DNA of 64,000 nucleotides, from assembly GCF_002163585.1 (NCBI RefSeq), contig NZ_CP015579.1:2666001-2730000 (forward strand), in the 5' to 3' direction. The notes under the pieces were generated by a model. That model was not told where the DNA came from. It did not search any database and saw nothing but the letters and a program-made list of their open reading frames with translations. Positions 42,723 to 50,687 of this stretch are shown here, piece after piece. Position 1 is the stretch's first letter; every line of letters starts with the position of its first letter. The position numbers were made by a program, and so were the translations under genes. The DNA comes from Tatumella citrea (lineage in GTDB: Bacteria; Pseudomonadota; Gammaproteobacteria; Enterobacterales; Enterobacteriaceae).

Positions 42723-44018
42723 TTAGAAGAAGATGGCACCTTTGGTTTTCCGCTTGATATATCCGTCCAGGCCGTACCTGATGCCATCCCAGCAGTGGTT
42801 ATTCTTGTCTTCGATCACTGGCAGAACCTCACCGGTGATCCGGTCAGTTTTGTACGAATAAAGCCGGGCCTCTTTCGCTGTTTCTTTGCAACGAGGGTGA
42901 ATGATGATTTTCTTGAATCCACGCAGACAGGTAATGCCGTCTTCAACACTGCCCTGCCATTTCTGCGCTGCAGATATATTGAAACCTTCAGTTTTAATAT
43001 GACTTATTGTTTCTGGGCGTGAATTGTCAGCCTTGATCGGCCACCTTCTGGCTTCCGGAATCCCCGGGAATTTAGCATCATCGGTGACCATCCAGTCTGT
43101 AAGCTGGCGCTCTGTTGCACCCTCTTTGCCAGCGTAGAATTTCCACATATCATTGAGCTCTACACCATTGCCATAGGCCTCGTGTTCGATGTAGAGGTTG
43201 CTATCCAGAATAAACATACGGATGAGAGTGCTGGGGTCTTTCGCGAATCCGAAGTCAGCACCGAACAGAAGCCTCTCCGCTTTTTGCCACAGGTCGTCTG
43301 CAAATGTCTGAACAACGTACTTATTCGCCAGCACCTGTTTATCGGAGTTTTCGAGATAGGCACCCTCCCAAATCCACGCATAATCGGCGTAATCCAGGTT
43401 GGCTAAATCATCCTGCCGCTCATCTTCAAGCACCGCAGGGAACCATGGGTTATCCGCATAATTCATCTCGACGACAAGTGAGCTTTTCGGAGGGTTCTTT
43501 CTGAATAGTTTATCTGTAGCACTACCGTCTTTCTCTGGGTTCCAGGTTACCCAAATTTCTGAACCTGACTCACGAACGGTAGGGCGAAGCTTTTTCCATG
43601 CTGTCGATGATACTGATTCAGCCTCATCAACCCAGGCAACGAGAATGCGCGCTTTGGATTTGATACTGTCGAGATTATGCCTCAGACCGCAAAATACATA
43701 ACTGACGTTTCGATTCTTTGTCCTGATGTACTTCTCGCCAATATCGAAATAGTCATCCAGCCATGGTACAGCGCGAATAGCCTGTTTCACTTCCTCCATG
43801 GATGATTCTTCCAGTGAGTTCATATACTCACGTGCGCAGAGTATTACGCCACTTATGCCGGCTTCGGCTGCCTGATATGCCTTAACGGCAGTCATCAGGG
43901 CAAAGGTTCTTGTTTTGGCAGAGCCGCGGCCACCATGTGCTCCACGGTAACGGACATCAGGCGTTGCGAATACGGGAACTAACTTTTCAGGGATGCGGAG
44001 ATCAATCTGGTTTTCCAT
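42723..44018 (-). CDS. Terminase large subunit (PBSX/Terminase_3-like)
   Basis: The 431-aa packaging motor has a Walker A-like GGRGSAKTRT near residue 30, Walker B ILVAWVDEAE near residue 125 and a coupling motif VTWNP near residue 158. The C-terminal nuclease domain has the acidic residues in GADFGFAKDPS, VTDDAK and HCWDGIRYGLDG. It cuts concatemeric DNA and drives it into the prohead. It overlaps the small subunit gene by 17 nt. The family suggests headful (pac) packaging, but end type cannot be proven from the sequence. Confidence 0.93.
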   Translation of the reverse strand: MENQIDLRIPEKLVPVFATPDVRYRGAHGGRGSAKTRTFALMTAVKAYQAAEAGISGVILCAREYMNSLEESSMEEVKQAIRAVPWLDDYFDIGEKYIRTKNRNVSYVFCGLRHNLDSIKSKARILVAWVDEAESVSSTAWKKLRPTVRESGSEIWVTWNPEKDGSATDKLFRKNPPKSSLVVEMNYADNPWFPAVLEDERQDDLANLDYADYAWIWEGAYLENSDKQVLANKYVVQTFADDLWQKAERLLFGADFGFAKDPSTLIRMFILDSNLYIEHEAYGNGVELNDMWKFYAGKEGATERQLTDWMVTDDAKFPGIPEARRWPIKADNSRPETISHIKTEGFNISAAQKWQGSVEDGITCLRGFKKIIIHPRCKETAKEARLYSYKTDRITGEVLPVIEDKNNHCWDGIRYGLDGYIKRKTKGAIFF

Positions 44019-44433
44019 TGGCTGGGGATACTCCTACCAGGCGAATGGTTGTCGGCTTAGGCGTCATGCTGCCGTCAGAGGAAATGTTATCGACTACCAC
44101 TTTATCCAGGCCAAGCAACTTCGCTTTCCCCATCGTGGCACCGACTGCTGCTGAAGACTGTGGCGTTTCTGCTTTGAGGGCCGACTGCCTTGCTTCTTCT
44201 AACTCATCAAGAAGATCATCGACGGTAATATTGTGTCTCTTTCGATGCTCTCCCTTCAGTTCTGAAATCCTTAGGGTAACCTTAGGGTTATCAAGTAATT
44301 TACTCGCTTGAACGTGGATAGCTTCCGACTTCATCTTGTCAGCAGCATACGCCGTCCGATAAGCCTCAGAAGCATTACCTTTCTCGATGTATGCCTGACA
44401 GAAAGCCTCTTGCTTAATTGTCAGACCTGCCAT
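44002..44433 (-). CDS. Terminase small subunit (Terminase_2 family)
   Basis: This 143-aa protein has an N-terminal HTH for DNA recognition: 'LTIKQEAFCQAYIEKGNASEAYRTAY' and 'VQASKLLDNPKVTLRISEL' are hallmarks of Terminase_2. It selects the packaging site, often located within or near its own gene. It is the first gene of the packaging-head section, separated from the lysis region by a stretch with small accessory genes. Confidence 0.92.
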   Translation of the reverse strand: MAGLTIKQEAFCQAYIEKGNASEAYRTAYAADKMKSEAIHVQASKLLDNPKVTLRISELKGEHRKRHNITVDDLLDELEEARQSALKAETPQSSAAVGATMGKAKLLGLDKVVVDNISSDGSMTPKPTTIRLVGVSPANGKPD

Positions 44434-44616
44434 TTTTATCCCTTATTTATTGTATTAAACATCACCATAGTGAAGCTCTCTGTGGTGCTTACGTAAAAAA
44501 AATCGCACCAAAAGTTGATCTTTATCAAAAGCGTGCTACCTAAATAATCAGTGCTATTGAACTATACTTTAGCCCGCTGTATACACTGTGCACCAAATTA
44601 TAATTTCAAGAATAAA

Positions 44617-44730
44617 ATGAATAACTTAATGCTATTTATATCAGCTGTAATTTTGACCATCATTGCAGTTTACTTCGGGATTTCTGCCTTCCGGGATAAA
44701 AAGAGATATCGCAACACCTTCAGGAGATGA
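44617..44730 (+). CDS. Possible small membrane protein (37 aa)
   Basis: A 37-aa frame beginning MNNLMLFISAVILTIIAVYF has one clear transmembrane segment and a basic C-terminal tail (RDKKRYRNTFRR), a common layout for small phage membrane proteins. The ribosome-binding site is weak (AAG only), so confidence is limited. It lies on the strand opposite the late genes, next to the small lipoprotein gene. Confidence 0.4.
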   Translation: MNNLMLFISAVILTIIAVYFGISAFRDKKRYRNTFRR

Positions 44731-44815
44731 CATTTAGCATTCATAGGGTGAGGCCAATCAAACTGGTTACACGATAGTGCGAAAGTTATACTCCCTATAA
44801 ACTGAGGAGGTAGAT

Positions 44816-44998
44816 TTGATTAAATTCACTATTTTACTTTTAGTATCCGCGTCTCTTACTGCATGTGCTCATGAGAAAAATCACGAGGAAGCAACTCCGG
44901 AGTGTATGGCATACCAGCATATGATGACCGCCCCCATGTCACCTGATGCAATGAAGAGCCTTCAAGACAAGTGTGTTGCGTCTCAGAAACGCACATAG
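44816..44998 (+). CDS. Small lipoprotein (ChiQ/YbfN-like)
   Basis: This 60-aa precursor starts at a TTG with an excellent GAGGAGG 5 nt upstream. The signal peptide ends in a lipobox LTAC (Cys near residue 17). The mature part has two further Cys (ECMAYQHMMTAPMSPD, DKCVAS) in the pattern of ChiQ/YbfN-type lipoproteins. It is on the strand opposite the late genes, so it is probably expressed from the lysogen and may act in the envelope. The family call is tentative. Confidence 0.6.
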   Translation: MIKFTILLLVSASLTACAHEKNHEEATPECMAYQHMMTAPMSPDAMKSLQDKCVASQKRT

Positions 44999-45116
44999 CT
45001 TCTTCAAATGCTATCGCCTTGAGAAAGGCGATTATCTATCAGCTTTACCATTTCTGTTCCTTGTTGCTTGCATTAAACAGCACCCGGATGGGATGTTCTG
45101 TGATGCAGACATAAAA

Positions 45117-45136
45117 AAACCGCCCGGAGGCGGTTT
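45117..45136 (-). terminator. Rho-independent terminator
   Basis: AAACCGCC-CGGA-GGCGGTTT is followed on the minus strand by T7. It lies 16 nt after the stop of the 119-aa gene. Confidence 0.85.
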
Positions 45137-45152
45137 GATAAATTAGATGGCA

Positions 45153-45512
45153 TTAGAACTTGAGATTACTGAAGACTTCATTGGCCTTGGCCTGCCGTTC
45201 AGCAGCTTTCTTTAATTCATATTCCTGCATTCTAGAATTTTCATGTTCCCATGCTAACAAGTCTTTATCTGCAGTAGCGCAGTATGAATTAATATGCGTT
45301 ATCTGGGTTTGTAATTCGTCAAGAGGGCAATTTACGATGATGTGAGTACCGTCTGTTGAGATGTTACGCTTCATCATCCAAAAATGAGCGTTTTCTGCCC
45401 TCTGGAAGAATTGCCACCAAGATTCTGACCACTCACCATCAAGAGTGAGATAACGATCTGCCATAAATTCGCTGTGAGACGTCAAAGTTTGATTTACAGA
45501 GTTAACCTTCAT
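45153..45512 (-). CDS. Uncharacterised phage protein (119 aa)
   Basis: This soluble protein is rich in Trp in the first half (GEWSESWWQFFQRAENAHFWMM) and helical with charged residues at the end (ENSRMQEYELKKAAERQAKANEVF). I do not recognise the family. It lies between the lysis and terminase genes with its own terminator, typical of an accessory gene in the late operon. Confidence 0.6.
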   Translation of the reverse strand: MKVNSVNQTLTSHSEFMADRYLTLDGEWSESWWQFFQRAENAHFWMMKRNISTDGTHIIVNCPLDELQTQITHINSYCATADKDLLAWEHENSRMQEYELKKAAERQAKANEVFSNLKF

Positions 45513-45656
45513 ATTCTTACCCCGCTATAGTTAAAAAAACATTATCAATTTTTTTTTACAGCTATAGCAAACTTCTTTTTCGGAATCTTCCTATCAGGCA
45601 CCCTACCACTTGAATAATAACCACAATCGAGGCCACCGCAATGGCCTCTGTTCTGA

Positions 45657-45965
45657 TCACTTCTTCACGCTGACAGCTTTAGCGAAGTCGATAGCCAGCT
45701 CTTTGTATTCAGCGCCGAATCGTTCGGTTAGTTCTTTAACCACGTCATAGAACTGGCTGAGGTCACGCTCTACAGTTGCCACAATTCCGGTGTCGGTAGT
45801 AGCTGTTTCAACAGTGGTGGTATCGGCTGTCGAAGTGGTTGCAGTAGTGTCGGTTGCTGCGACAGTGGTTGCGTCTGCTACTGCGGTATCGGTTACGGAT
45901 TGATCTGACATCTCTTCGCTCTCTTTTTTCGTGAAAAGGCTTTTCAGCCACTGGATGAATTTCAT
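45657..45965 (-). CDS. Uncharacterised protein with Thr/Ala-rich linker
   Basis: This 102-aa protein has an amphipathic/basic N-terminus (MKFIQWLKSLFTKKE), a central low-complexity run rich in Thr, Ala and Asp (about residues 20-62), and a C-terminal helix (YDVVKELTERFGAEYKELAIDFAKAV). Its start overlaps the Rz stop (ATGA), so it is part of the lysis cassette transcript. The N-terminal helix may be peripheral to the membrane. The function is unknown. Confidence 0.6.
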   Translation of the reverse strand: MKFIQWLKSLFTKKESEEMSDQSVTDTAVADATTVAATDTTATTSTADTTTVETATTDTGIVATVERDLSQFYDVVKELTERFGAEYKELAIDFAKAVSVKK

Positions 45966-46438
45966 TTGGTGATTTCCCTGATGTAAGCCTGCAGGCCGTT
46001 AATCTGTGCAGTGGCCTGGTTCAGTTGGCTGCGGAGGGTGTAATAATTTTGTCGAGCGTCTGTATCGAGTTCGGCGCTGGTTGCATTAGTGCCGCTGGCG
46101 GCGGTGCCGGCTTTGGGCACTCCTGCGGGACATACTGCTTTGATGCGCAGCCGGACAGCACCAGAATCAACGCTGTTGCGCAGAGAACTGATTTCATCGT
46201 CTTTCGCCTTAATTGTTGTCTGGTACTGGGTGTCGATGTCAGAGACTGCTTTCTGCTGTGCCTGCATGTCAGTAATGGTTTTCAGCCTGGACTCGGCCAG
46301 AGCGGTTTGCTGCTGTGATTTCTCTTTCCATTCATCAGCAGCATGCCGGTAGTGATTCATCAGGCTTGCAACGCTGAGCAGGATTCCGGCCAGCAGGGTG
46401 ATCACCACATAACGCCAGTTTGCGAGTAACCAAATCAT
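45962..46438 (-). CDS. Inner-membrane spanin (Rz-like)
   Basis: The protein is 158 aa from the ATG at 46438, which overlaps the lysozyme stop (ATGA). It has an N-terminal transmembrane anchor (about residues 4-24) and then a long periplasmic coiled coil (DEWKEKSQQQTALAESRLKTITDMQ; 'QTTIKAKDDEISSLRNSV'). With Rz1, nested inside in another frame, it fuses inner and outer membranes in the last step of lysis. The order holin-lysozyme-Rz/Rz1 is the standard lambdoid lysis cassette. Confidence 0.87.
   Translation of the reverse strand: MIWLLANWRYVVITLLAGILLSVASLMNHYRHAADEWKEKSQQQTALAESRLKTITDMQAQQKAVSDIDTQYQTTIKAKDDEISSLRNSVDSGAVRLRIKAVCPAGVPKAGTAASGTNATSAELDTDARQNYYTLRSQLNQATAQINGLQAYIREITK
46021..46197 (-). 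CDS. Outer-membrane spanin lipoprotein Rz1, nested in Rz
   Basis: A 58-aa frame lies entirely inside the Rz gene in a different frame. It has a lipoprotein signal (MKSVLCATALILVLSGC, lipobox LSGC with Cys17) and a Pro-rich mature part (ECPKPAPPPAALMQPAP), exactly the Rz1 layout. It should sit in the outer membrane and bind the Rz coiled coil. Confidence 0.85.
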   Translation of the reverse strand: MKSVLCATALILVLSGCASKQYVPQECPKPAPPPAALMQPAPNSIQTLDKIITPSAAN

Positions 46439-46920
46439 TGAGCACCCCACAGACAGACTTCACGCTCAACCTGCCGGCGATTCATCAGGCCAGTGGATTT
46501 AGTCCGACCGATGTACACCCAGCGGGTGAGCGAGTTGCAGGCCTCGGTGTAATGACCGGCGTTGAGTTCACGCAGTAAAGATGACCGGGAGAAGTTACCG
46601 GCACCCACGTTAAACACGAAACTGGTCAGGGCCGCTTCCTGCATTTCGTTCATCGGGACTTTTGCCAGGCGGGTAACCGACCGGTTGGCGGTAGCAATGT
46701 CCGCAGACAGGAAAGCATTGCACTGAGCATCCGTGTACGTGCGTCCGGGAATGACGTCGGGGCCGGTGTGTCCTTTGCAGACAGTCCATACTCCACCGCC
46801 ATCGCGGTACGGGGTGTGCTCCATTCCCTCCTGACTGCTAACCAGAACTGAGGCAATGGCGATAACACCTCCACCAACGGCTGCAATCAGCTTCTTTCTG
46901 AGTGAAGGTGATATGGCCAT
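46435..46920 (-). CDS. SAR-type endolysin, glycoside hydrolase family 24
   Basis: This 161-aa lysozyme has the GH24 catalytic triad spaced E-x8-D-x5-T: Glu31, Asp40, Thr46 in QEGMEHTPYRDGGGVWT. The N-terminal hydrophobic stretch (about residues 11-28), rich in Gly/Ala, is a signal-anchor-release segment. The enzyme is therefore probably exported by Sec, tethered inactive, and released when the membrane depolarises. This fits a pinholin-like or small holin gene immediately upstream. Confidence 0.9.
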   Translation of the reverse strand: MAISPSLRKKLIAAVGGGVIAIASVLVSSQEGMEHTPYRDGGGVWTVCKGHTGPDVIPGRTYTDAQCNAFLSADIATANRSVTRLAKVPMNEMQEAALTSFVFNVGAGNFSRSSLLRELNAGHYTEACNSLTRWVYIGRTKSTGLMNRRQVEREVCLWGAQ

Positions 46921-46922
46921 GG

Positions 46923-47174
46923 TCAGTCACCTTCAGGTGGTGCGCTGGGGATTCCCCGGGCAATCGAGTCTTTATAGGCTTTCAGCGTCTGGCTTTTGTA
47001 CCAGGCATTCACCAGTAGTGTTGCGACACCTACGATGATCCCGCTGATAACGGCTATCTTGTTCCAGTCGAGGTCATTGATCCATTGGGCCACGCTACCT
47101 CCGCAGACAAGTGTGCCGGACACGCAATAGCTTGCTGCCGATGCAATTTTGTCGGGCATGATATTTATCTTCAT
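46923..47174 (-). CDS. Holin
   Basis: This protein is 83 aa from the ATG at 47174 (AAAGG 8 nt upstream). A GTG three codons earlier and an ATG five codons later give possible alternative forms, reminiscent of dual-start holins. Two hydrophobic segments are visible (about residues 12-30 and 40-58), with a basic then acidic C-terminal tail. This fits a class II holin/pinholin that triggers the SAR endolysin. It is the first gene of the lysis cassette, downstream of the presumed late promoter. Confidence 0.82.
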   Translation of the reverse strand: MKINIMPDKIASAASYCVSGTLVCGGSVAQWINDLDWNKIAVISGIIVGVATLLVNAWYKSQTLKAYKDSIARGIPSAPPEGD

Positions 47175-47183
47175 GGGTTCCAC

Positions 47184-47570
47184 CTTTGCTTGAGAAAAGC
47201 TCGGTGCTGTGTGTAGGGATTCACCCTGTGCCGTTAACGCTACAGTCAGAGAGGATGTTTAACGGGTCGTCGATTGGCAGAGGGTGAAATTTGGGCATAA
47301 AAAAAACCCCGCCGAAGCGAGGTCAAAATCAAACAAACAATAGGGATATTCGAATGAAGGGTTGTAGATGATGTTTACAATGTTAAGAGTAGCTTATATT
47401 TCTCAGAGTAAAAGAAACTCCATAAGAAAGTCCTGATGTAGCAGAGCCTGGATGAAATTTTGATACCGCAGAAATGAAAAAAGGCCCGCAATCTGCGAGC
47501 CCTTTGAATTTGACTGGATGGAAAGCATAAAATCCCACCATTGGTGTCAAATTTACCCAATTCCCGCCAT
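47184..47570 (-). promoter_or_regulatory. Late control region (Q-dependent promoter/terminator region)
   Basis: This stretch between Q and the holin has no gene. Two minus-strand terminators are visible. One is at 47480-47505, just after Q (stem AAAGGGCTCGCA/TGCGGGCCTTT followed by T6). The other is at 47306-47323 (GACCTCGC-TTCG-GCGGGGT followed by T8). By analogy with lambda, pR-prime and the Q-binding site should lie between or near them, and the second hairpin could be tR-prime. No promoter could be placed with confidence. Confidence 0.6.
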
Positions 47571-48227
47571 TTAGTCAACAGCAATCGTTTGGGATTTATC
47601 AACTTCGTCAAAAGAGGTTGTAACCAGCCGCAGCATGCTGTTGGCGTGACTCTCTGATTTATCCAGCTCCGATATAAGTGACTCATAAAAACGCTTCACC
47701 TCATAGCGCCATTGTTTATCAGTGATATTGGACTTTACCGCCTTGAAAGCTGATGCGGCCGGCAGGCGGGTATAGCCATCTCCCGAACACCGGTTACACT
47801 CCTTCTCCGTGAACTTCCCACTCGCCTCCGTTTTCTCCCGATCGCATGCCCGACCAGTACCGTGGCAGTCTTTACACCTGGCCCCGGGCGTTGCCGCCGA
47901 ACGGGACCATGACGCAAAGGCGAAAGTTGCGAGTGTTTGCACCACCCTTCCCTTATCCTTGGTTTCAAGCTTGCGTAAGGCTGCCACCTTGTCGCAATGC
48001 TTCATTCCATGCTGTGTCAGTAACTGAATCGCCTTTCTCTTGTCGCTCTCACTCAGATCCATTTTGCCGCTGAAAGCTGTGAATCCGAGTTGAGAGCGAC
48101 TCTGCACCATCCCAAATGCACCCATAACATCAGTACCGGTCAAAGCCTCTGATGCGGTTGCCCGTGGGGAGTCGGTGAATTGAGGGGATTTCGGGCTGTG
48201 AAACTTAACGGCGTTTTCGAGATTCAT
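47571..48227 (-). CDS. Late antitermination protein Q (lambda Q-like)
   Basis: The protein is 218 aa from the ATG at 48227 (GGAGGAAGA upstream). It matches lambda-type Q by 'YHSPKSPQ-like VKFHSPKSPQFTDSPRA', 'DVMGAFGMVQSRSQLGF', 'ATFAFASWSRSAATPGARC' and a zinc-finger pair CKDCHGTG...CNRCSGDG, then 'SNITDKQWRYEVKRFYESLI'. Q loads on polymerase paused at the late promoter and makes it ignore terminators across the whole late operon. Several such terminators do lie within the late genes here. Confidence 0.92.
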   Translation of the reverse strand: MNLENAVKFHSPKSPQFTDSPRATASEALTGTDVMGAFGMVQSRSQLGFTAFSGKMDLSESDKRKAIQLLTQHGMKHCDKVAALRKLETKDKGRVVQTLATFAFASWSRSAATPGARCKDCHGTGRACDREKTEASGKFTEKECNRCSGDGYTRLPAASAFKAVKSNITDKQWRYEVKRFYESLISELDKSESHANSMLRLVTTSFDEVDKSQTIAVD

Positions 48228-48327
48228 TCTTCCTCCGGGGGATGGCATCCCATGATTGCCAGTGAGCGGGTTTTACATCGGGAACTATCGGGGTGAAGTG
48301 GTTGAGTAATCGGGTTAGCCAGGTCAT
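48205..48327 (-). CDS. Small phage protein upstream of Q (40 aa)
   Basis: This is a 40-aa product starting MTWLTRLLNHFTPIVPD with a strong AGGAGTGATTC upstream. Its 3' end overlaps the Q start by 23 nt and its start overlaps the previous stop (ATGA). The tight overlaps on both sides support a real gene of the nin region. No function is known. Confidence 0.65.
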   Translation of the reverse strand: MTWLTRLLNHFTPIVPDVKPAHWQSWDAIPRRKNESRKRR

Positions 48328-48500
48328 GAATCACTCCTGGTTAGTCTTCTGATTCCCAAGTATTTCTTACTGAATCGATAACCTTTGTTTATTGCCCTGA
48401 GTGAGCGCATCTGCTTTCGATGCCGGGCGAACATGACGGGAAGCCAGATAAAAATAAATATTGCCCATACAGTTATTGCGAACGCTATATTCAGCATCAT
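48324..48500 (-). CDS. Small membrane protein in nin region (58 aa)
   Basis: The 58-aa protein has an N-terminal transmembrane segment (LNIAFAITVWAIFIFIWLPVM) and a strongly basic tail. GGGAGGGATT precedes the ATG, which overlaps the NinG stop, and the stop overlaps the next ATG. It is probably a small membrane accessory of the early right operon. Confidence 0.65.
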   Translation of the reverse strand: MMLNIAFAITVWAIFIFIWLPVMFARHRKQMRSLRAINKGYRFSKKYLGIRRLTRSDS

Positions 48501-49072
48501 AATCCCTCCCGCTGTTTGATCAGCTCTCTGGTTTTCTTCCTGTAACGCGCCCTGATGGCTTCCAGTTCTTCTCTGGTGTATCGGTGTGGCTCGTTGTTGT
48601 TTTCGAGTGCCTCGACCCGCTCAGTTCCGATTTTGGCTATCAGGTTGAGGCGGTACGGACCAATGTTTCCGGAGTGGTGGGTATTACAGGAACTGCATTG
48701 TGATGAAACGTTGTCCTCGTTGAACCGAAGCTGACTTGCCTTGGCCGTGGTCCGGTAGTGCCCGGCGTGATAACTGACTGCCGACCGGCTGCCGCAACTG
48801 ATGCATACTTCCCCGTCCCGCGCTCTGATGAAGTCGTTAAACGCCCGCTGGGTCATGTTTATCCAGTGGCTTAATGGCTTCAGGTCTGCTTTGCGTTCCC
48901 GGTGTGCTTTCCGATCGGCAATAGCCTGCCGCTCAGCCTGTTTCGCTGACTGGTGCTTGCTGTATTGGATTGCGCAGGATGGTGAACAGACTGTTTGGGT
49001 GGTGGACCGAGGAGAGTATTTCGATTTACAGTGGCGGCATGTTTTAGGTTTCGGCTTTTTCTGCCTGACCAT
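48497..49072 (-). CDS. ninG: NinG/Rap recombination endonuclease
   Basis: This protein is 191 aa from the ATG at 49072, with GGGAGG upstream (an ATG one codon earlier is equivalent). It has a zinc-finger N-terminus (TCRHCKSKYSPRSTTQTVCSPSC) and the NinG core: 'RAFNDFIRARDGEVCISCGSRSAVSYHAGHYRTTA' and 'RFNEDNVSSQCSSCNTHHSGN'. Lambda Rap is a Holliday-junction/D-loop endonuclease that aids Red-mediated recombination. Here it would work with the Rad52-type annealing protein at 61.9 kb. Confidence 0.92.
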   Translation of the reverse strand: MVRQKKPKPKTCRHCKSKYSPRSTTQTVCSPSCAIQYSKHQSAKQAERQAIADRKAHRERKADLKPLSHWINMTQRAFNDFIRARDGEVCISCGSRSAVSYHAGHYRTTAKASQLRFNEDNVSSQCSSCNTHHSGNIGPYRLNLIAKIGTERVEALENNNEPHRYTREELEAIRARYRKKTRELIKQREGL

Positions 49073-49187
49073 CATCACCTCCCAGGTCGTAAAAGTTCGG
49101 ACTCTTTGCGCTGTACAGTTCCTCACAGGTATCACAGAGCTGGTTATCACTAGCAGGAAAGCCGCAGGCTGTGCAGTCAGTTACCAT
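49044..49187 (-). CDS. Small zinc-finger protein of nin region (47 aa)
   Basis: This is a 47-aa product from the ATG at 49187 (GGAGGGTGC upstream). Two CxxC pairs (CTACGFPASDNQLCDTC) suggest a zinc ribbon, followed by an acidic tail. Its end overlaps ninG. The nin region of lambdoid phages often carries such small zinc proteins. Confidence 0.65.
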   Translation of the reverse strand: MVTDCTACGFPASDNQLCDTCEELYSAKSPNFYDLGGDDGQAEKAET

Positions 49188-49356
49188 GCACCCTCCGCAT
49201 TCTGGTTCTGTCCCACTTAGCTCGGAGCAGTACAGAGGCATGGTCGTAAGACTTAACCTCACTGGCGGCTGGGATTCGCTTTCGCTTGTTCTGGGTAAGT
49301 TTGGTTGGCCGGAATATCAGGTTGTCTAATGCGCGTTGGGTTGGGCTAAACATCAT
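49177..49356 (-). CDS. NinE-family protein
   Basis: This 59-aa basic protein has its C-terminal half 'ASEVKSYDHASVLLRAKWDRTRMRR' aligning by eye with lambda NinE ('[24 protein letters not shown]'). The N-terminal cysteines of NinE are missing. GCGAGGTG precedes the double ATG. It overlaps genes on both sides. The function of NinE is unknown. Confidence 0.6.
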   Translation of the reverse strand: MMFSPTQRALDNLIFRPTKLTQNKRKRIPAASEVKSYDHASVLLRAKWDRTRMRRVHGN

Positions 49357-49555
49357 CACCTCGCAAGTATTCAGGCCAGTGCTTGAGCAATACGCTTTTC
49401 GGCACTGTGAGGCTTAATTTCATTTGCTGGGCTTTATGCACAACAGAGTTTTCGGTGCGCTTGAGTGACTTACTGATAACCGGTATCGGCACCTTGCCTG
49501 CCACGCGACGAAGGTATTCGAGTTCACTCTCAACGTAGTGCTTTCCTGTCCGCAT
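49346..49555 (-). CDS. Small HTH-like protein of nin region (69 aa)
   Basis: This protein is 69 aa from the ATG at 49555 (GAGGGCGGCTTA upstream; TAATG overlap with the Dam-type gene). 'YVESELEYLRRVAGKVPIPVISKSLKRTENSVVHKAQQM' looks like a Myb/SANT- or HTH-type DNA-binding helix set. It is probably a small regulator or DNA-associated protein. No specific family was recognised. Confidence 0.62.
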   Translation of the reverse strand: MRTGKHYVESELEYLRRVAGKVPIPVISKSLKRTENSVVHKAQQMKLSLTVPKSVLLKHWPEYLRGDDV

Positions 49556-50094
49556 TAAGCCGCCCTCTCTATCAGCCGTTTTCCAAAGCTGATCAACTGA
49601 TCGCGGTCCACTGTTTTGAACTGGCATGCGCCTGTTGGCCACGGGTGCCAGATGATTAGCAATGACCCTTTGTTATTACCGCCGACCGGCTTACCAGTCT
49701 GCGAGGAGATAAACGCCAAGCGGCCGCCGGTGATCAGCCGGATTTCACTCGCAGTTCTGACTGCCTCTTTGAACCATCCCACCGATGTATCGGCTGGCAA
49801 CAGCATCACGCAGCCGACATGATTCAGTTCTTTTTCCTCTGCGGCCTTTTCGACAAACGGTAGCGGCGCACTGTACGGCGGGTTTAGCCAGGCATAGCCG
49901 TTGTCGACATAGTCACTCCAATCAGTCCGGAGCGTATCCTGTTCAGAAGTGATGTACTTCCGGCAAAGCGCGTTATGCGGGCTGGCGGCGGCATCGAGCT
50001 GGAACTGAAATTCAGCATTGAGAGCGCGGAAGATCTCCGGCGGCGTCTGCCAAGTATCTTTGTGCTCTGCCGGTGTGTTGGATTTGTCTGTCAT
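49555..50094 (-). CDS. Phage DNA N-6-adenine methyltransferase (Dam family)
   Basis: This 179-aa member of the phage Dam/N6-adenine-methyltransferase family has 'DTWQTPPEIFRALNAEFQFQLDAAAS' at the N-terminus and the catalytic LNPPYS motif near residue 71. It probably methylates GATC or another adenine site on phage DNA to escape restriction or mimic host marks. It lies in the early right operon between a DUF1367 gene and the nin genes. Confidence 0.88.
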   Translation of the reverse strand: MTDKSNTPAEHKDTWQTPPEIFRALNAEFQFQLDAAASPHNALCRKYITSEQDTLRTDWSDYVDNGYAWLNPPYSAPLPFVEKAAEEKELNHVGCVMLLPADTSVGWFKEAVRTASEIRLITGGRLAFISSQTGKPVGGNNKGSLLIIWHPWPTGACQFKTVDRDQLISFGKRLIERAA

Positions 50095-50103
50095 AAGACT
50101 TCC

Positions 50104-50553
50104 TCAGAAAAAGGCATACAGCCTGTTTAAGATGTTCGGGTCTTTGGTTCCCGAAAATACGTGTTTGATGGCGGCGTTAATCAGTGCGCTGTACACCCTC
50201 TCGAACTTCTCCTGGTCCATGCTGGCGAACGCCAGACTTTCCGCCTCTGTCCGTATTTCACCGTTCAGCCTGACTGTCTGGACATAGAAACCGGCCAGTA
50301 TCGTCAGGTCTTTCCGGAACCGCTCAAACTGACTGTGCTCGTCCATATGCTCCAGACCGGCACGATTAGCGCACCAGTGATCGAAGCAAAAGCCAAAGAA
50401 GGCCATTACCTTGCGGTGGAAGGACGGATTACGGGTTAGTTTGATTTCGGCTGTGTAGGTTTCGCCGGTTTTGAAGCGCTGGAGTCGTTCGAGGTCAGTG
50501 TCATTTGCTGGAGAGAATACGCCGCCTGGGTGTTTCACCAGGTCGAATTGCAA
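50104..50553 (-). CDS. DUF1367-family phage protein
   Basis: This 149-aa protein matches the DUF1367 pattern: 'DLVKHPGGVFSPANDTDLERLQRFKTGETYTAEIKLTRNPSFHRKVMAFFGF'. The family is common in the early right operons of lambdoid phages, next to recombination and nin genes, but its function is unknown. After it, moving upstream, the leftward operon is interrupted by a + strand accessory cassette and the IS1 composite element. Confidence 0.82.
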   Translation of the reverse strand: MQFDLVKHPGGVFSPANDTDLERLQRFKTGETYTAEIKLTRNPSFHRKVMAFFGFCFDHWCANRAGLEHMDEHSQFERFRKDLTILAGFYVQTVRLNGEIRTEAESLAFASMDQEKFERVYSALINAAIKHVFSGTKDPNILNRLYAFF

Positions 50554-50687
50554 ATAACCTCCTATCCATTTTAGATTTGTGGTTTATTCTGAAACTAAAC
50601 TTGATACTGTAAGCACATTGGCATCAATAAAGAACCACTGTAGAAGTTGTGGTCAATCGCCAAGGATACTTTTAGAAACATTGGGTT

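Noticed and set aside
30974..47323. CRISPR-like repeat family because several similar GC-rich hairpins recur (30974, 35425, 45117, 47306)
   Set aside because: They are single, dispersed stem-loops each followed by T-runs after genes, so they are terminators, not a repeat-spacer array.
47375..47686. Leftward frame of about 100 codons after Q
   Set aside because: It starts inside Q in another frame and passes through a terminator; the composition is not protein-like. The region is better explained as the late promoter region.
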